Source: JACKBC01 sp041391125 (GTDB taxonomy: Bacteria; Chloroflexota; Anaerolineae; Caldilineales; Caldilineaceae). From it: a stretch of 64,000 bases of DNA. The notes beneath the pieces were generated by a model that was not told the DNA's origin, did no database searches, and saw only the letters and a program-made list of their open reading frames with translations. The DNA is taken from assembly GCA_041391125.1 (NCBI GenBank), contig JAWKON010000008.1:62001-126000 (forward strand), given 5' to 3'. Below, in pieces: positions 1 to 8,170 of the stretch. Position 1 is the stretch's first letter. Every line of letters begins with the position of its first letter. Position numbers and translations under genes: made by a program.

Positions 1-317
1 AATATACAACCCGTCGGGACGAAGAGCCGCCCGACCATACCCATGCTACCGAAGACGAAATGTTCTATGTTTTGGAGGGCGCTCTCACCTTCCACTGTGG
101 CGGTCAGAGTTTTGAGGTGATGCAGGGCGGCTTCATTTTTCTGCCGCGCGGCATCGAGCACGGCTACAAGATCGACAACGACGCGCCCGTGCGGCTGCTC
201 GTAATTACGGCGCCAGCGCGCGATGGCCTCAGCGGTGGGTGGGGTGGTTTTGTCTCTGATCTGGAATTGGGGCAGGGGGAACTGGTGGCAACGCCATCCG
301 CGGCTTCCGAAGGCTAA
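1..317 (+). CDS. Cupin-domain protein, 5' partial
   Basis: The frame is open to the first base of the window, so the N-terminus lies outside. The visible part reads ...EEPPDHTHATEDEMFYVLEGALTF, then GGFIFLPRGIEHGYK. This is the usual two-motif cupin barrel: the metal-ligand motif is H-x-H with E-x-x-F-Y-V-L-E-G, and the second motif is P-x-G-x-x-H. Cupins of this size are mostly small-molecule binding or isomerase/dioxygenase-type proteins, and no substrate can be read from the sequence. The internal ATG at 60 lies inside motif 1 and is not a credible start. The stop is 7 bases before the next gene's ATG, so the two genes are probably co-transcribed. Confidence 0.75.
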   Translation, partial: YTTRRDEEPPDHTHATEDEMFYVLEGALTFHCGGQSFEVMQGGFIFLPRGIEHGYKIDNDAPVRLLVITAPARDGLSGGWGGFVSDLELGQGELVATPSAASEG

Positions 318-323
318 TTGGCC

Positions 324-1409
324 ATGAATATTGGATTGACGCGCCTGGCGAATCAGCGCATCAGCGAGCAGCCCTTTGGGGAACCGGCGGCAGTTGTGGC
401 CTGGATGGGCGCCATGCAGGCCCAAGATTACGCGGGCGCCCTTTGGTCAATTGGGCTGCGCACGGCGCAAGCCACCACGCAGGCGGTTGAGCAGGCGCTG
501 GCTGAATGCCGCATTGTGCGCACTTGGCCCATGCGCGGCACGCTGCACTTGGTGGCCGCGGCGGATGTGCGCTGGCTGTTGGCGCTGCTGACGCCACGGC
601 AAATTGCGCAATCCGCCGGCCGCTATCGCCAGCTTGCGTTGGACGATGCCGCCTTTGCGCAAAGCCAGGCCATCTTTGCCCAAGAATTGCAGGGTCGGCA
701 AGCATGCACGCGCGAAGAGCTGTATGTTGCGCTCGAACAAGGCGGTGTGTCGCCCACCGGTCAGCGCGGCTATTACATGCTGGTGCGGGCGGCGCAAGAT
801 GGGTTGATCTGTTTTGGCGCCATGCGTGGCAAACAGCAAACGTTTGTGCTGCTGGATGAATGGGTGTCGCCAACCGAGCCACTTGCGCGTGACGAAGCAT
901 TGGCGGAACTGGCGCGCCGCTATTTCACCAGCCACGGTCCTGCCACCGTGCAAGATCTGGCGCGTTGGGCCGGCCTTACGCTGACTGACGCCAAACGCGG
1001 CCTGGCCGGCATTGGCGACGGATTGATGCAGGAGACGGTGGCGGACCAGGCGTATTGGTTGCCGCACAACGGGTCCAGCGCGCCAACGCCCAGCGCGCCG
1101 GTCTACCTGCTGCCCGGCTTTGACGAATTTGTGCTGGGCTATGGCGACCGCAGCGCCGTGCTGGATCCGGCCTACGCGCAGCGCATCTGTCCCGGCGGCA
1201 ATGGCGTCTTCCAGCCCACCGTCGTGGCTGATGGGGCGATCAAAGCCACGTGGAAACGCACGCTCAAAAAACGGCAAGTGAACGTTGAATGGGAGCCATT
1301 TCGTGCGTTTACAGCGCGTGAAGAAGAGGCGCTGGTTTTGGCGGCTCAGCGCTATGGTGAATTTCTCGAAATGCCGGTGGTGACACCCAGAGAGCGTCTC
1401 CCAAAATGA
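324..1409 (+). CDS. Winged-helix DNA glycosylase, AlkZ/YcaQ-like (HTH_42)
   Basis: The product of about 361 aa matches the HTH_42 (AlkZ-like) superfamily, which unhooks alkylated or crosslinked bases from DNA. Near the N-terminus it has MQAQDYAG. The Q-A-Q triplet sits where AlkZ enzymes carry the catalytic Q-x-Q or Q-x-D motif. The C-terminal half has LLPGFDEFVLGY and a segment with NGVFQPTVVADG, both typical of the family. ATG at 324 is preferred over TTG at 318, because GAAGG at 309-313 lies 10 bases before the ATG but only 4 before the TTG. It follows the cupin gene closely on the same strand. The family call is fairly firm, but the lesion specificity is unknown. Confidence 0.75.
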   Translation: MNIGLTRLANQRISEQPFGEPAAVVAWMGAMQAQDYAGALWSIGLRTAQATTQAVEQALAECRIVRTWPMRGTLHLVAAADVRWLLALLTPRQIAQSAGRYRQLALDDAAFAQSQAIFAQELQGRQACTREELYVALEQGGVSPTGQRGYYMLVRAAQDGLICFGAMRGKQQTFVLLDEWVSPTEPLARDEALAELARRYFTSHGPATVQDLARWAGLTLTDAKRGLAGIGDGLMQETVADQAYWLPHNGSSAPTPSAPVYLLPGFDEFVLGYGDRSAVLDPAYAQRICPGGNGVFQPTVVADGAIKATWKRTLKKRQVNVEWEPFRAFTAREEEALVLAAQRYGEFLEMPVVTPRERLPK

Positions 1410-1456
1410 TAGTTTTGGAATAACGAACAAATATTCTGCTGTGTTAGAATTAATCT

Positions 1457-1849
1457 ATGAAATCTGAATTGTCCGACAGTTTGTCGATGGATCAGCGCAT
1501 TCTGGCTGTCCAGCGCTATATTGTGAACCATCTCACCGAGCCGCTGGACCGGGTGACGCTGGCGACCGTGGCGGGGTTTTCTGTTGCCCACTTTCATCGC
1601 ATCTTTCTGGCCCAGGTGGGCGAAAGCCCCACGGCCTATGTGCGCCGTTTGCGTTTGGACCGGGCCGGCCGCAAGCTGCGCATGGGCGCCGTGGATATTG
1701 GCGAGGTGGCGCTAGCGGCGGGCTATGAAAGCCATAATGCCTTCAGCAAGGCCTTCAAACAGCACTTTGGCCTTTCACCCAGCGCCTTTCGTCAACTCGA
1801 CTGTCGGGCCGCCACCCATCTTTTGAAATCTTACGCAAGCCTAGAATAA
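1457..1849 (+). CDS. AraC-family DNA-binding protein, short
   Basis: The 130-aa protein consists almost only of the AraC/XylS DNA-binding unit: two helix-turn-helix motifs, the second ending with the signature AFSKAFKQHFGLSPSAFRQ. Many AraC proteins of this type continue into a GyrI-like effector domain. Here the gene stops just after the second HTH, so it is a stand-alone domain like SoxS or MarA. It lies 80 bases upstream of a VOC protein and a sulfotransferase on the same strand and may regulate them. No frame break is visible, so the short form may be genuine. Confidence 0.8.
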   Translation: MKSELSDSLSMDQRILAVQRYIVNHLTEPLDRVTLATVAGFSVAHFHRIFLAQVGESPTAYVRRLRLDRAGRKLRMGAVDIGEVALAAGYESHNAFSKAFKQHFGLSPSAFRQLDCRAATHLLKSYASLE

Positions 1850-1929
1850 GCGTAGCCACGTAAGCGATCTTGCCTTTTCTGGTGATACACGGGCGCTGCG
1901 TAAGCCATTTTCTAACCAAAGGATAAATC

Positions 1930-2328
1930 ATGATTAAGATTAAACTGACCAGCGTTTCCATTGCTGATTATGACAAAGCGTTGGCGTTTTACACCGAAAA
2001 ATTGGGCTTTATCAAAAAGCATGACATACCGCTGGGCAACGATGCGCGCTGGCTGACGGTGGTGTCGCCCGCCGAGCCGGATGGCGTGGAGCTGCTGTTG
2101 GAGCCCAATGCGAGCTACCCCGCCATGCAGGCGCTCAAAGCCGATCTGGTGCGCGACGGCATTCCCTTTACGGCCTTTCTGGTGGACGATGTGTACGCCG
2201 AGTATGAAAGGTTGCGCGAATTGGGCGTCGAATTTACCATGGAACCCACCAATATGGGGACGACCACCGTGGCGATCCTGGATGACACCTGTGGCAATCT
2301 CATCCAAATCTACGCGGTGACGGCATGA
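1930..2328 (+). CDS. VOC-family (glyoxalase/bleomycin-resistance fold) protein
   Basis: The 132-aa single-chain protein has the paired beta-alpha-beta-beta-beta layout of vicinal oxygen chelate proteins. It opens with TSVSIADYDKALAFYTEKLGF and closes with VAILDDTCGNLIQIY, where the conserved acidic metal-ligand region of the family is found. Members act as glyoxalases, antibiotic-binding proteins or dioxygenases; the substrate cannot be deduced here. AAAGGA just before the ATG is a good ribosome binding site. The last codons overlap the next gene in an ATGA, which indicates translational coupling. Confidence 0.85.
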   Translation: MIKIKLTSVSIADYDKALAFYTEKLGFIKKHDIPLGNDARWLTVVSPAEPDGVELLLEPNASYPAMQALKADLVRDGIPFTAFLVDDVYAEYERLRELGVEFTMEPTNMGTTTVAILDDTCGNLIQIYAVTA

Positions 2329-2927
2329 CGCTGCGCATCATTGGCGCCGGGCTGCCGCGCACCGGCACCTCTTCTTTGCGCCGGGCGCTGGAGCAATTGC
2401 TGGGCGGCCGCTGCTGCCATATGAGCGCGATCCCCGGCCATCCGTTTGATTTGGGGCGCGGCTGGGAGCAGGCACTGGCCAATGAAACGCCCGATTGGGA
2501 GGCACTCTTTGATGGCTTTGTGGCCGCGGTGGATTGGCCAGCCTCTATGTTTTGGCGCGAACTGAGTGCAGCTTACCCCGCTGCGCCCGTGCTGCTCTCC
2601 TATCGCGATACGGCGGAAACGTGGTTGGCCAGCGTGGAGGCGACCATTTTGCCCTATGGCCGCATGGCGCAGGCGCCCGATTGGACCGAGGGGCGTGGGT
2701 TGGCGCAGTTGTTTGCTCGCTTTGCCGGCACATCTAATTGGGATCAACGGGAAACGCTGTTGGCCGCCCACGATCGGCACAACGCCGCCGTGCGCCAAGC
2801 GATTCCAGCTCAGCGCCTTATTGAGTGGCCCACGGGCGCCGGCTGGGAGCCGATTTGTGCGGCGCTCGATTTGCCCATACCGGCAGAGCCTTTTCCGTGG
2901 ACCAATCGGCGTGAGGATTGGAGATAA
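2325..2927 (+). CDS. Sulfotransferase-family P-loop protein
   Basis: The 200-aa protein begins IGAGLPRTGTSSLRRAL. This is the P-loop that binds the 5'-phosphosulfate part of PAPS in the small sulfotransferase family (Sulfotransfer_4 type). It is followed by a YRDTAETWLASV segment that resembles the PAPS-binding S/RD region. Members transfer sulfate to alcohols or amines of small molecules, but many bacterial members have no known substrate. The start overlaps the VOC gene stop (ATGA) and the next gene starts 12 bases after its end, so it sits inside a four-gene run. Confidence 0.7.
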   Translation: MTLRIIGAGLPRTGTSSLRRALEQLLGGRCCHMSAIPGHPFDLGRGWEQALANETPDWEALFDGFVAAVDWPASMFWRELSAAYPAAPVLLSYRDTAETWLASVEATILPYGRMAQAPDWTEGRGLAQLFARFAGTSNWDQRETLLAAHDRHNAAVRQAIPAQRLIEWPTGAGWEPICAALDLPIPAEPFPWTNRREDWR

Positions 2928-2939
2928 TCTGATACAACG

Positions 2940-3662
2940 ATGAGCGACGAATTACTCAATTTTGATAGCCGGCCTTCCGACTCGCCCTATGTAGAAACGA
3001 TCTGGCGCAGTCAGAGTGACCATGCAGGTGAATTCCTTTCGGTGGCTGCCTGCAATCTGGAGATGGTAATTACGCAGGTGGATGGCGCCATCCACCTGAC
3101 CATGCGTGGGCCGGAGACCCAATCCTCACCGGCCCACTGTCCGGCCAATGGCGAATGGCTGGGCCTTGTTTTTAAGCTGGGTACATACATGCCGCATCTG
3201 CCCACGCGCAAATTGGTTGATCATGAGATCAATCTAGCTGGCGCCGGCGATCATTCCTTTTGGCTGCACGGCGCGGCCTGGGAATTCCCCACGTACGAAA
3301 ATGTGGATACTTTTATTGGCAAAATGGTGCGCACAGGTTTGCTGGCCCACGAACAGGTGGTAGACTCGGCACTGCAAAATCAGTCAACTGACCTTTCGCT
3401 CCGCTCTGTCCAGCGTCGGTTTCTGCATGCCACCGGCCTGACGCAAGGCCAGGTCAGCCAGATCGAACGGGCGCGCCTGGCCGCTGGTTTGTTGAAGCAA
3501 GGCATCCCCATTCCCGACGTGGTTGACCTGGGCGGCTATGCCGATCAACCGCACCTGACGCGCTCCCTCAAGCGCTTTATTGGCCAAACGCCCGCCCAAC
3601 TGCTGACACCGACCACGCGTCAAGAGATGTCGTTCATCCCGCTGACCGTGCGCAGCGAGTAG
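2940..3662 (+). CDS. AraC-family regulator with N-terminal sensor-like domain
   Basis: The 240-aa protein has an N-terminal domain of about 140 aa containing VFKLGTYMPHLPTRKLVDHE and FWLHGAAWEFPTYENVDTF. A C-terminal AraC HTH pair follows, ending GGYADQPHLTRSLKRFIGQTPAQLL. A paralogue with the same layout, including the FMPHLP and WELPSYENVETF segments, lies at 44744 in broken form. These proteins are usually one-component regulators. With the short AraC at 1457 it brackets the VOC and sulfotransferase genes, which suggests local control. No ligand can be inferred. Confidence 0.8.
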   Translation: MSDELLNFDSRPSDSPYVETIWRSQSDHAGEFLSVAACNLEMVITQVDGAIHLTMRGPETQSSPAHCPANGEWLGLVFKLGTYMPHLPTRKLVDHEINLAGAGDHSFWLHGAAWEFPTYENVDTFIGKMVRTGLLAHEQVVDSALQNQSTDLSLRSVQRRFLHATGLTQGQVSQIERARLAAGLLKQGIPIPDVVDLGGYADQPHLTRSLKRFIGQTPAQLLTPTTRQEMSFIPLTVRSE

Positions 3663-3830
3663 TTTCCGCGCGTACCTTTGCCTAGCCCCTCTTCTTTGAC
3701 TTACCCAACATTAGCCTCTATTCATGGTGAATGATGCTGTGTCGTTTTTGTTCAATACAATGTCCGCCCGCCGTGCTATACTGTGCTTATTCGAACATTA
3801 ATCGTGACTCTGACCGGTTCGAGGCCTGCG

Positions 3831-3874
3831 CTTGTCGAAGGCCGCCGCTCCCTTCGACAAGCTCAGGGAGCGGC
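3831..3874. repeat. Palindromic repeat, family C (TTCGACAAGCTCAGGG)
   Basis: CTTGTCGAAGG is followed 9 bases later by its complement CCTTCGACAAG. An overlapping arm pair GCCGCTCCCT/AGGGAGCGGC closes at 3844-3874. Related copies are at 44591 and 46139. It is an intergenic REP-like element with no coding potential. Confidence 0.7.
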
Positions 3875-3926
3875 TAAGTAATTACCATTAATTTACAAAC
3901 TCGGATAGCACAAAGGACAACCATCA

Positions 3927-4502
3927 ATGCGCAAATTAAAATTGCAAGTGCAGATGACCGTCGACGGATTTGTCGGCGGCCCCCATGGCGAAATGGACTG
4001 GATAAGCTTCAATTGGGATGAAGAATTGGTTAAGTATGTTACTGCCCTCACCGAGTCGTTTGACACCATTGTCCTGGGTCGCAACCTGGCCGAGGGCTTC
4101 ATTCCGCACTGGGCCGGCGTGGCTGCCGACCCCAATCATCCTGAGCATGCGGCGGGCAAGATTTTCAGCGCTGCGCCCAAGATTGTCTTTAGCCACACGC
4201 TGGAGGCGTCCAAGTGGGATAATACAGTTCTGGCTACAGGCGATCTGGTTGACGAAATTACCAAGCTGAAGCAGCAAGAGGGCAAGGATATTATTGTCTA
4301 TGGCGGCGCCACTTTTGTGGCGGATTTAATCAAACATGGTCTGATCGACGAGTATCACCTCTTTGTGAATCCAACGGCCATTGGTCAGGGTAAGGCCATT
4401 TTCAGCGAATTGGAGAGCTATCAAAGGTTGGTGCTGAAACACGTTGTGCCATTTAAGGCTGGTATCGTGGTGCTTTGTTACGAACCCAATCAGAACGCAT
4501 AA
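3927..4502 (+). CDS. Dihydrofolate-reductase-family (RibD C-terminal-like) reductase
   Basis: The 191-aa protein has the RibD-C/DHFR-fold pattern: LQVQMTVDGFVGGPHGEMDW at the N-terminus, TIVLGRNLAEGF in the middle, DIIVYGGATFVADLIKHGLIDEYHLFVNP, and GQGKAIF near the end. These are NADPH-type reductase folds. Most stand-alone bacterial members are uncharacterised, and this is not the housekeeping FolA. Three further members lie at 33675, 36616 and 37262, which is an unusual local abundance. It stands alone between a repeat-containing gap and the promoter of the NYN gene. Confidence 0.8.
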   Translation: MRKLKLQVQMTVDGFVGGPHGEMDWISFNWDEELVKYVTALTESFDTIVLGRNLAEGFIPHWAGVAADPNHPEHAAGKIFSAAPKIVFSHTLEASKWDNTVLATGDLVDEITKLKQQEGKDIIVYGGATFVADLIKHGLIDEYHLFVNPTAIGQGKAIFSELESYQRLVLKHVVPFKAGIVVLCYEPNQNA

Positions 4503-4620
4503 TGCGCATCCCACACTGGGTTAAAACGCCGACTGAGTATACACAAATTGTGATGGGACAATGCCACGTTAACCTGATTCTGCCAAGATAATTGTGCTGA
4601 AATCTTGGTGAACAAATTGA

Positions 4621-4648
4621 TTGACAAAGCAAAGCTGTGTGATATAAT
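4621..4648 (+). promoter_or_regulatory. Near-consensus sigma-70 promoter upstream of the NYN locus
   Basis: TTGACA at 4621-4626 and TATAAT at 4643-4648 are separated by 16 bases. Both hexamers match the consensus exactly. Transcription should start near 4655, immediately before a C-rich hairpin, about 100 bases before the NYN start codon. It is one of the strongest-looking promoters in the window. Confidence 0.75.
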
Positions 4649-4654
4649 AACAGT

Positions 4655-4722
4655 ATATCCCCCCCGTTAGCTTCGGCGAAGGGGTGCGAGACCGTCCGCA
4701 AGGACGGTCTCTGTTGTTTATT
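4655..4722 (+). ncRNA. Candidate structured leader or small RNA ending in a terminator
   Basis: Directly after the promoter come a run of seven C and a small hairpin: CTTC-GGC-GAAG extended by CCC/GGG, with GTTAG bulged. Next is a perfect 10-bp stem, GAGACCGTCC/GGACGGTCTC, closed by a GCAA tetraloop (4688-4711), then TGTTGTTTATT. The second hairpin plus the T-rich tail has the form of a rho-independent terminator or attenuator. The predicted product is about 68 nt and lies 35 bases before the NYN ORF. A downstream CGGTCT (4733-4738) can pair with AGACCG of the 5' arm, which would allow an alternative fold. No Rfam family was recognised; its role is inferred from position only. Confidence 0.5.
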
Positions 4723-4756
4723 AACCGTTTTCCGGTCTAACGCCAAAATCGTCATA

Positions 4757-5383
4757 ATGTTAAAACTGAAGAAAACGGTCGTTTACATTGACGGATTCAA
4801 TTTATACTATGGTGCGCTAAAAGGTACACCCTATCGATGGCTTAATCCGCTTGCTTTGTCTCATCTGCTGCTTCCCAACCATGACGTAGTACAAGTCAAG
4901 TATTTCACCGCGTTAGTCACACCTCGCCCAGCAAACCCTGACCAGGCAACCCGTCAACAGACCTATTTGCGTGCGTTGCAAACCATCCCCAATCTGCAAA
5001 TTATCTACGGCCATTTTCTGAGTCATGAGATTATGATGCCTTTAGCACCGCCGCGCAGTGGCTACGCCAAGGTGATCAAAACTGAAGAAAAAGGCTCAGA
5101 TGTCAATATTGCTGTGCATCTGCTTAGCGATGGATTTCGCAACGCGTACGACGCGGCAGTGGTTGTCTCCAATGACTCCGATCTGTTGCCACCTATCAAG
5201 TTTGTCAAAGAAGAATTGGGTAAACTGGTCGGCATTTTGAATCCTCAAAAACACCCCAGTGTGGTCTTGGCGGCCACTGTCCACTTTGTCAAAAATATCC
5301 GCAAAGGCGTACTGGCCAGGAGTCAATTTCCTGCCACGTTGACAGATGCAGATAGTAGGTTTACCAAACCAGCCAACTGGTAA
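4757..5383 (+). CDS. NYN-domain (PIN-like) putative ribonuclease
   Basis: The 208-aa protein matches the NYN/LabA branch of PIN-like nucleases. The N-terminal strand VVYIDGFNLYYG has D12 and N15, GSDVN has D115, and VVVSNDSDLLPPIKF has D140 and D142. Together these give the acidic cluster that binds metal in the fold. Known NYN proteins cleave RNA. There is no Shine-Dalgarno sequence before the ATG, which fits control by the structured leader just upstream. It is monocistronic, with an inverted repeat over its stop codon. The domain call is firm; the biological role (RNA processing, defence or toxin) is open. Confidence 0.8.
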   Translation: MLKLKKTVVYIDGFNLYYGALKGTPYRWLNPLALSHLLLPNHDVVQVKYFTALVTPRPANPDQATRQQTYLRALQTIPNLQIIYGHFLSHEIMMPLAPPRSGYAKVIKTEEKGSDVNIAVHLLSDGFRNAYDAAVVVSNDSDLLPPIKFVKEELGKLVGILNPQKHPSVVLAATVHFVKNIRKGVLARSQFPATLTDADSRFTKPANW

Positions 5384-5397
5384 CCCACCAGTTGGCT
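5371..5397 (+). terminator. Perfect hairpin over the NYN stop codon
   Basis: AGCCAACTGGT (5371-5381) and ACCAGTTGGCT (5387-5397) form an 11-bp perfect stem with an AACCC loop. The TAA stop lies at the loop. There is no clear T-run after it, so it may protect the 3' end rather than terminate transcription. Confidence 0.45.
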
Positions 5398-5405
5398 CAT
5401 GTAAT

Positions 5406-5463
5406 GGTGCGGCATCCCTGCCGCACGTTCTGCCGAGGGTTCATGCGGCAGGGATGCCGCACC
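5406..5463. repeat. Inverted repeat, family D (GGCAGGGATGCCGCACC)
   Basis: Two 20-bp arms, 5406-5425 and 5444-5463, are exact reverse complements separated by 18 bases. A related, partly diverged copy lies at 15160-15251. It is an intergenic element with no ORF. Confidence 0.7.
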
Positions 5464-5559
5464 TACGTCTCACCATCATGTTGACCAGTACATAAATCTG
5501 CGAAAATCAGCTTTTATCCGCGTACAAAATTTGTTCTTCGAATTCTCGCCGCCATGCTG

Positions 5560-7905
5560 CTAGCGGCTAGTAACCGGCAAAAAGAAGCGCGGGTTCGAGC
5601 CGGGCGTGGGCGTGGCGACCGGTGTGGTAACCGGCGTGGGCGAAGCGGTGGGTTGCTCGTTTGGCTGGCTTTTCCACGCTTGCAACAGCGTCAACAAAGC
5701 TTGCGGCGCATTGGTCACGGGCAGATTCCCCGCCTGATCCCTTTCGCTGGGGCCGTGACAGGCCGGGCAGGTGCGGATCTCGCCCGGCTGGAAGGTGAGC
5801 CAGTAGCGTTCCCGCACAATCCCTACGCCATCCGCATCGGTCAACTGCCAGGTGAGGGCGCGTTGCGCCGGCACAAATGCCGCCACCGAGCCATCCGCTG
5901 CCACCCTCATGCGCCCGGTGGGGGCGTCGGCAGGGAGGTCCGCGTTGGCCTGCACCGCGGCGGGATCGTGCAAATATTGGGCAATGACGCGGCGTCCGGC
6001 CAATGGTTCGGTGTCGCAACAGCCGGTGTAGCCCCGCAACTGATCGCCCTGAAAAAATTGCAGATTGGTCACATCATAAATCGCACCCGGCCTGTTGGGG
6101 TTGAGGATTTCGGCGCCGCCGGGGACGCGCAGATTAAAGGGCTGCTGAAAGTCAAAATCATCGCGCTCGGTCACGTTGCGCACCACGGCCAGGGCCAGAT
6201 TGTTTTGCACAAGATAAGTTTGCAACGCCGCTAGATCCACCCCGGCCTGCGTCACCATCTGCTGTTCGGGCGCGCCCAGGATCGGGGCGCTGGTCAACGG
6301 CGGCGCCGGGCGAGCGCGCACCTCCACCGGGTTTAGCTCCCACAGCACGCCGTCATAGGTGATCAGATCATCCGGCGACCAGTAGCTCAACGTTTTCGTA
6401 ATGCCATTGGTGATGGGCGCGCCGGCGGTCCAAAAACCGTCCGCGCCTTGATTCAACACTTTGATCCGAAACTCATACGTCGAGTTCGTCACGTTATTGC
6501 CGGCTTCTTCGCCGCTATCAGCCGTATGGACGGCCAGCAAGCCGCCATCGCTCACGGGCAGCGGTTCGCGGAAAAGTCCGGGATGGTTGGGGTCATCGGT
6601 GGCCGTGCGCGTGGTGACGTAGGTGACCTGGATGTGGTCGGCATTCACGGTCGGCGGGGCGTCAATGCGGACAATCGAACCGGCGGCATGGGCGCCAAAC
6701 TCTTGGGCATCGACGCCATAATAGCGACCCAGCGTCACCCCATCCTCCTTGATCTGAAACATATTGAGGATAGGATTGGGATTAAAACGGGTGAGTTGCC
6801 CATAATAATCGACCAGATTGTCGTCATTGGTAAAAGTGCGCTCGATGTAGCTGTGCAATTCATGGCGGCCCAAGTGGTTGAGAATTTCGCCCTCGGTGCC
6901 ATCCTGATTGATCATCCACGGGAAGAATTGATTAAAGTCGTGACCCTGCAGGTTGGACCCGGTCAGCAGATCCTGGCGGCAGGCGCGCGGTTCGGGGAAG
7001 AGTTCGCCACGCACGCCCAAGGTGTACGTGGCGTTGGCTGATTCATCGCTATAGTTAAAAGTGCCATATTTGTTGCCGGGATCGTTGCATTGATTGTCGC
7101 CCAGGCTGTCGTCATCATCGGCATCGGCCTGCTGGTCGCGCTGCATGTGGTCCCATTGGGTGAAGATCAGGCGGCCAAATGAATCCACAATGGGTGTAAA
7201 ATCCCCCGAGCGCGTGGTTGAGCAAACGCAGGTCGCCGGTGGCCGGGGCGAGGCTCCACAGCCCAGTCACAATGGGCGCTAATTCATACTCATCGCGCTG
7301 GGGGTAAAGGTGCGTTGCTCCATTGCGCGGTCGATCCGTAGTGAAGATAATGCGGTCGTCGCTGCCGTAGATCGGGCTGATGTTGTTAAAGTCAGCCGGC
7401 TGGTTGGGCACTTTGGTGATCACCGGCGTCTCGTTTTGGCCCAGCCCCGTGATCTCATACATCTGCCACACCGCGTCTTGCACCGCATAATCAAATTGCT
7501 TAGTGGGCGCGCCGGTGATCATGCTGAAGATGGCTTTGGTCCCGCTCCAGTGGACGGCTGGATCGCGCACGGCAATTGCATTTGGCCCCGCCTGCAAAGC
7601 CGCGGCAATGCCATACCCGGCCGCCGCCGTCAGGTTTTTGAGCGCGCCGTCGGGGTAACGAATCCACAGATCGCCGCCGCGCCCCACCGCGCTCATTTGG
7701 CCCAGGTGGTTGCCAAAGGTTGAGCCAATGGTCGTGAAATCGGAAACGATGGGCACTTGGGTGACGAAGAGGATGGGGTTGGCAAGGGTGGGCGTTTGGC
7801 GCAGGGGGCCGCTTGTACGAACAGGGTCGTATTCAGGTTAGAGAGCAATAAAGCAACGAGACAACAGAGGAGTGTGGCCCGTAAATGGCTGAAACGATAT
7901 GACAT
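5560..7905 (-). CDS. Secreted hydrazine-synthase-alpha-like protein with CxxCH motif (two frame breaks)
   Basis: The start chosen is ATG at 7905 (MSYRFSHL), 6 bases after GGAAGGTG. It gives a hydrophobic signal peptide of about 32 aa. Then come a propeller-like segment (GGDLWIRYPDG, DDRIIFTTDRP), a long middle region resembling the HZS_alpha family of propeller/cytochrome proteins, and a C-terminal RTCPACHGPSERDQAG with one heme-c site. The end is a Thr-Pro-rich linker followed by FFLPVTSR, a tail common in secreted Chloroflexota proteins. Frame breaks lie near 7804-7808 (G5) and 7202-7209 (C5 on the plus strand), both in homopolymers. It is probably an extracellular or cell-surface redox protein; hydrazine synthesis itself is not implied. 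Confidence 0.65.
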
Positions 7906-8070
7906 GCTTTCACCTTCCATTCTTGAATTGGGATACATTCGCACTGCTTTAGTGTATCCCAATCAGTACCGAGGGGATAGCCGATTTTTGCCAAAAATTC
8001 GCCAGATATTATTCAGGATGTAATAGCCCTCATTGATCCTATTACACTGTTACGGAGATTATGACGGTTT

Positions 8071-8100
8071 AGAAGTCCGACTTCTTTGAGAAGTCGGACT
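8071..8100. repeat. Palindromic repeat, family B (AGTCCGACTTCT)
   Basis: AGTCCGACTTCT and AGAAGTCGGACT pair around TTG. A second copy at 11410-11442 has T for C and the matching A for G in the stem, so pairing is kept. It lies in the 265-bp gap 7906-8170, which holds no gene. Confidence 0.7.
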
Positions 8101-8170
8101 GCTGGAATCCCTCATCATTTACGTAACAATGTACTAGCCATGATTGGAGCGGGTCAAGGCGGCATTGGAG

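Noticed and set aside
447..1430. 327-codon minus-strand open frame
   Set aside because: Antisense shadow of the AlkZ-like gene, with no family motif and no ribosome site.
5406..5463. CRISPR-like repeat pair
   Set aside because: Only one inverted pair, no direct repeats with unique spacers and no cas genes.
5560..7905. Hydrazine synthase and anammox metabolism
   Set aside because: Only an alpha-like chain with one heme site is present; no beta or gamma chains or other anammox genes are seen.
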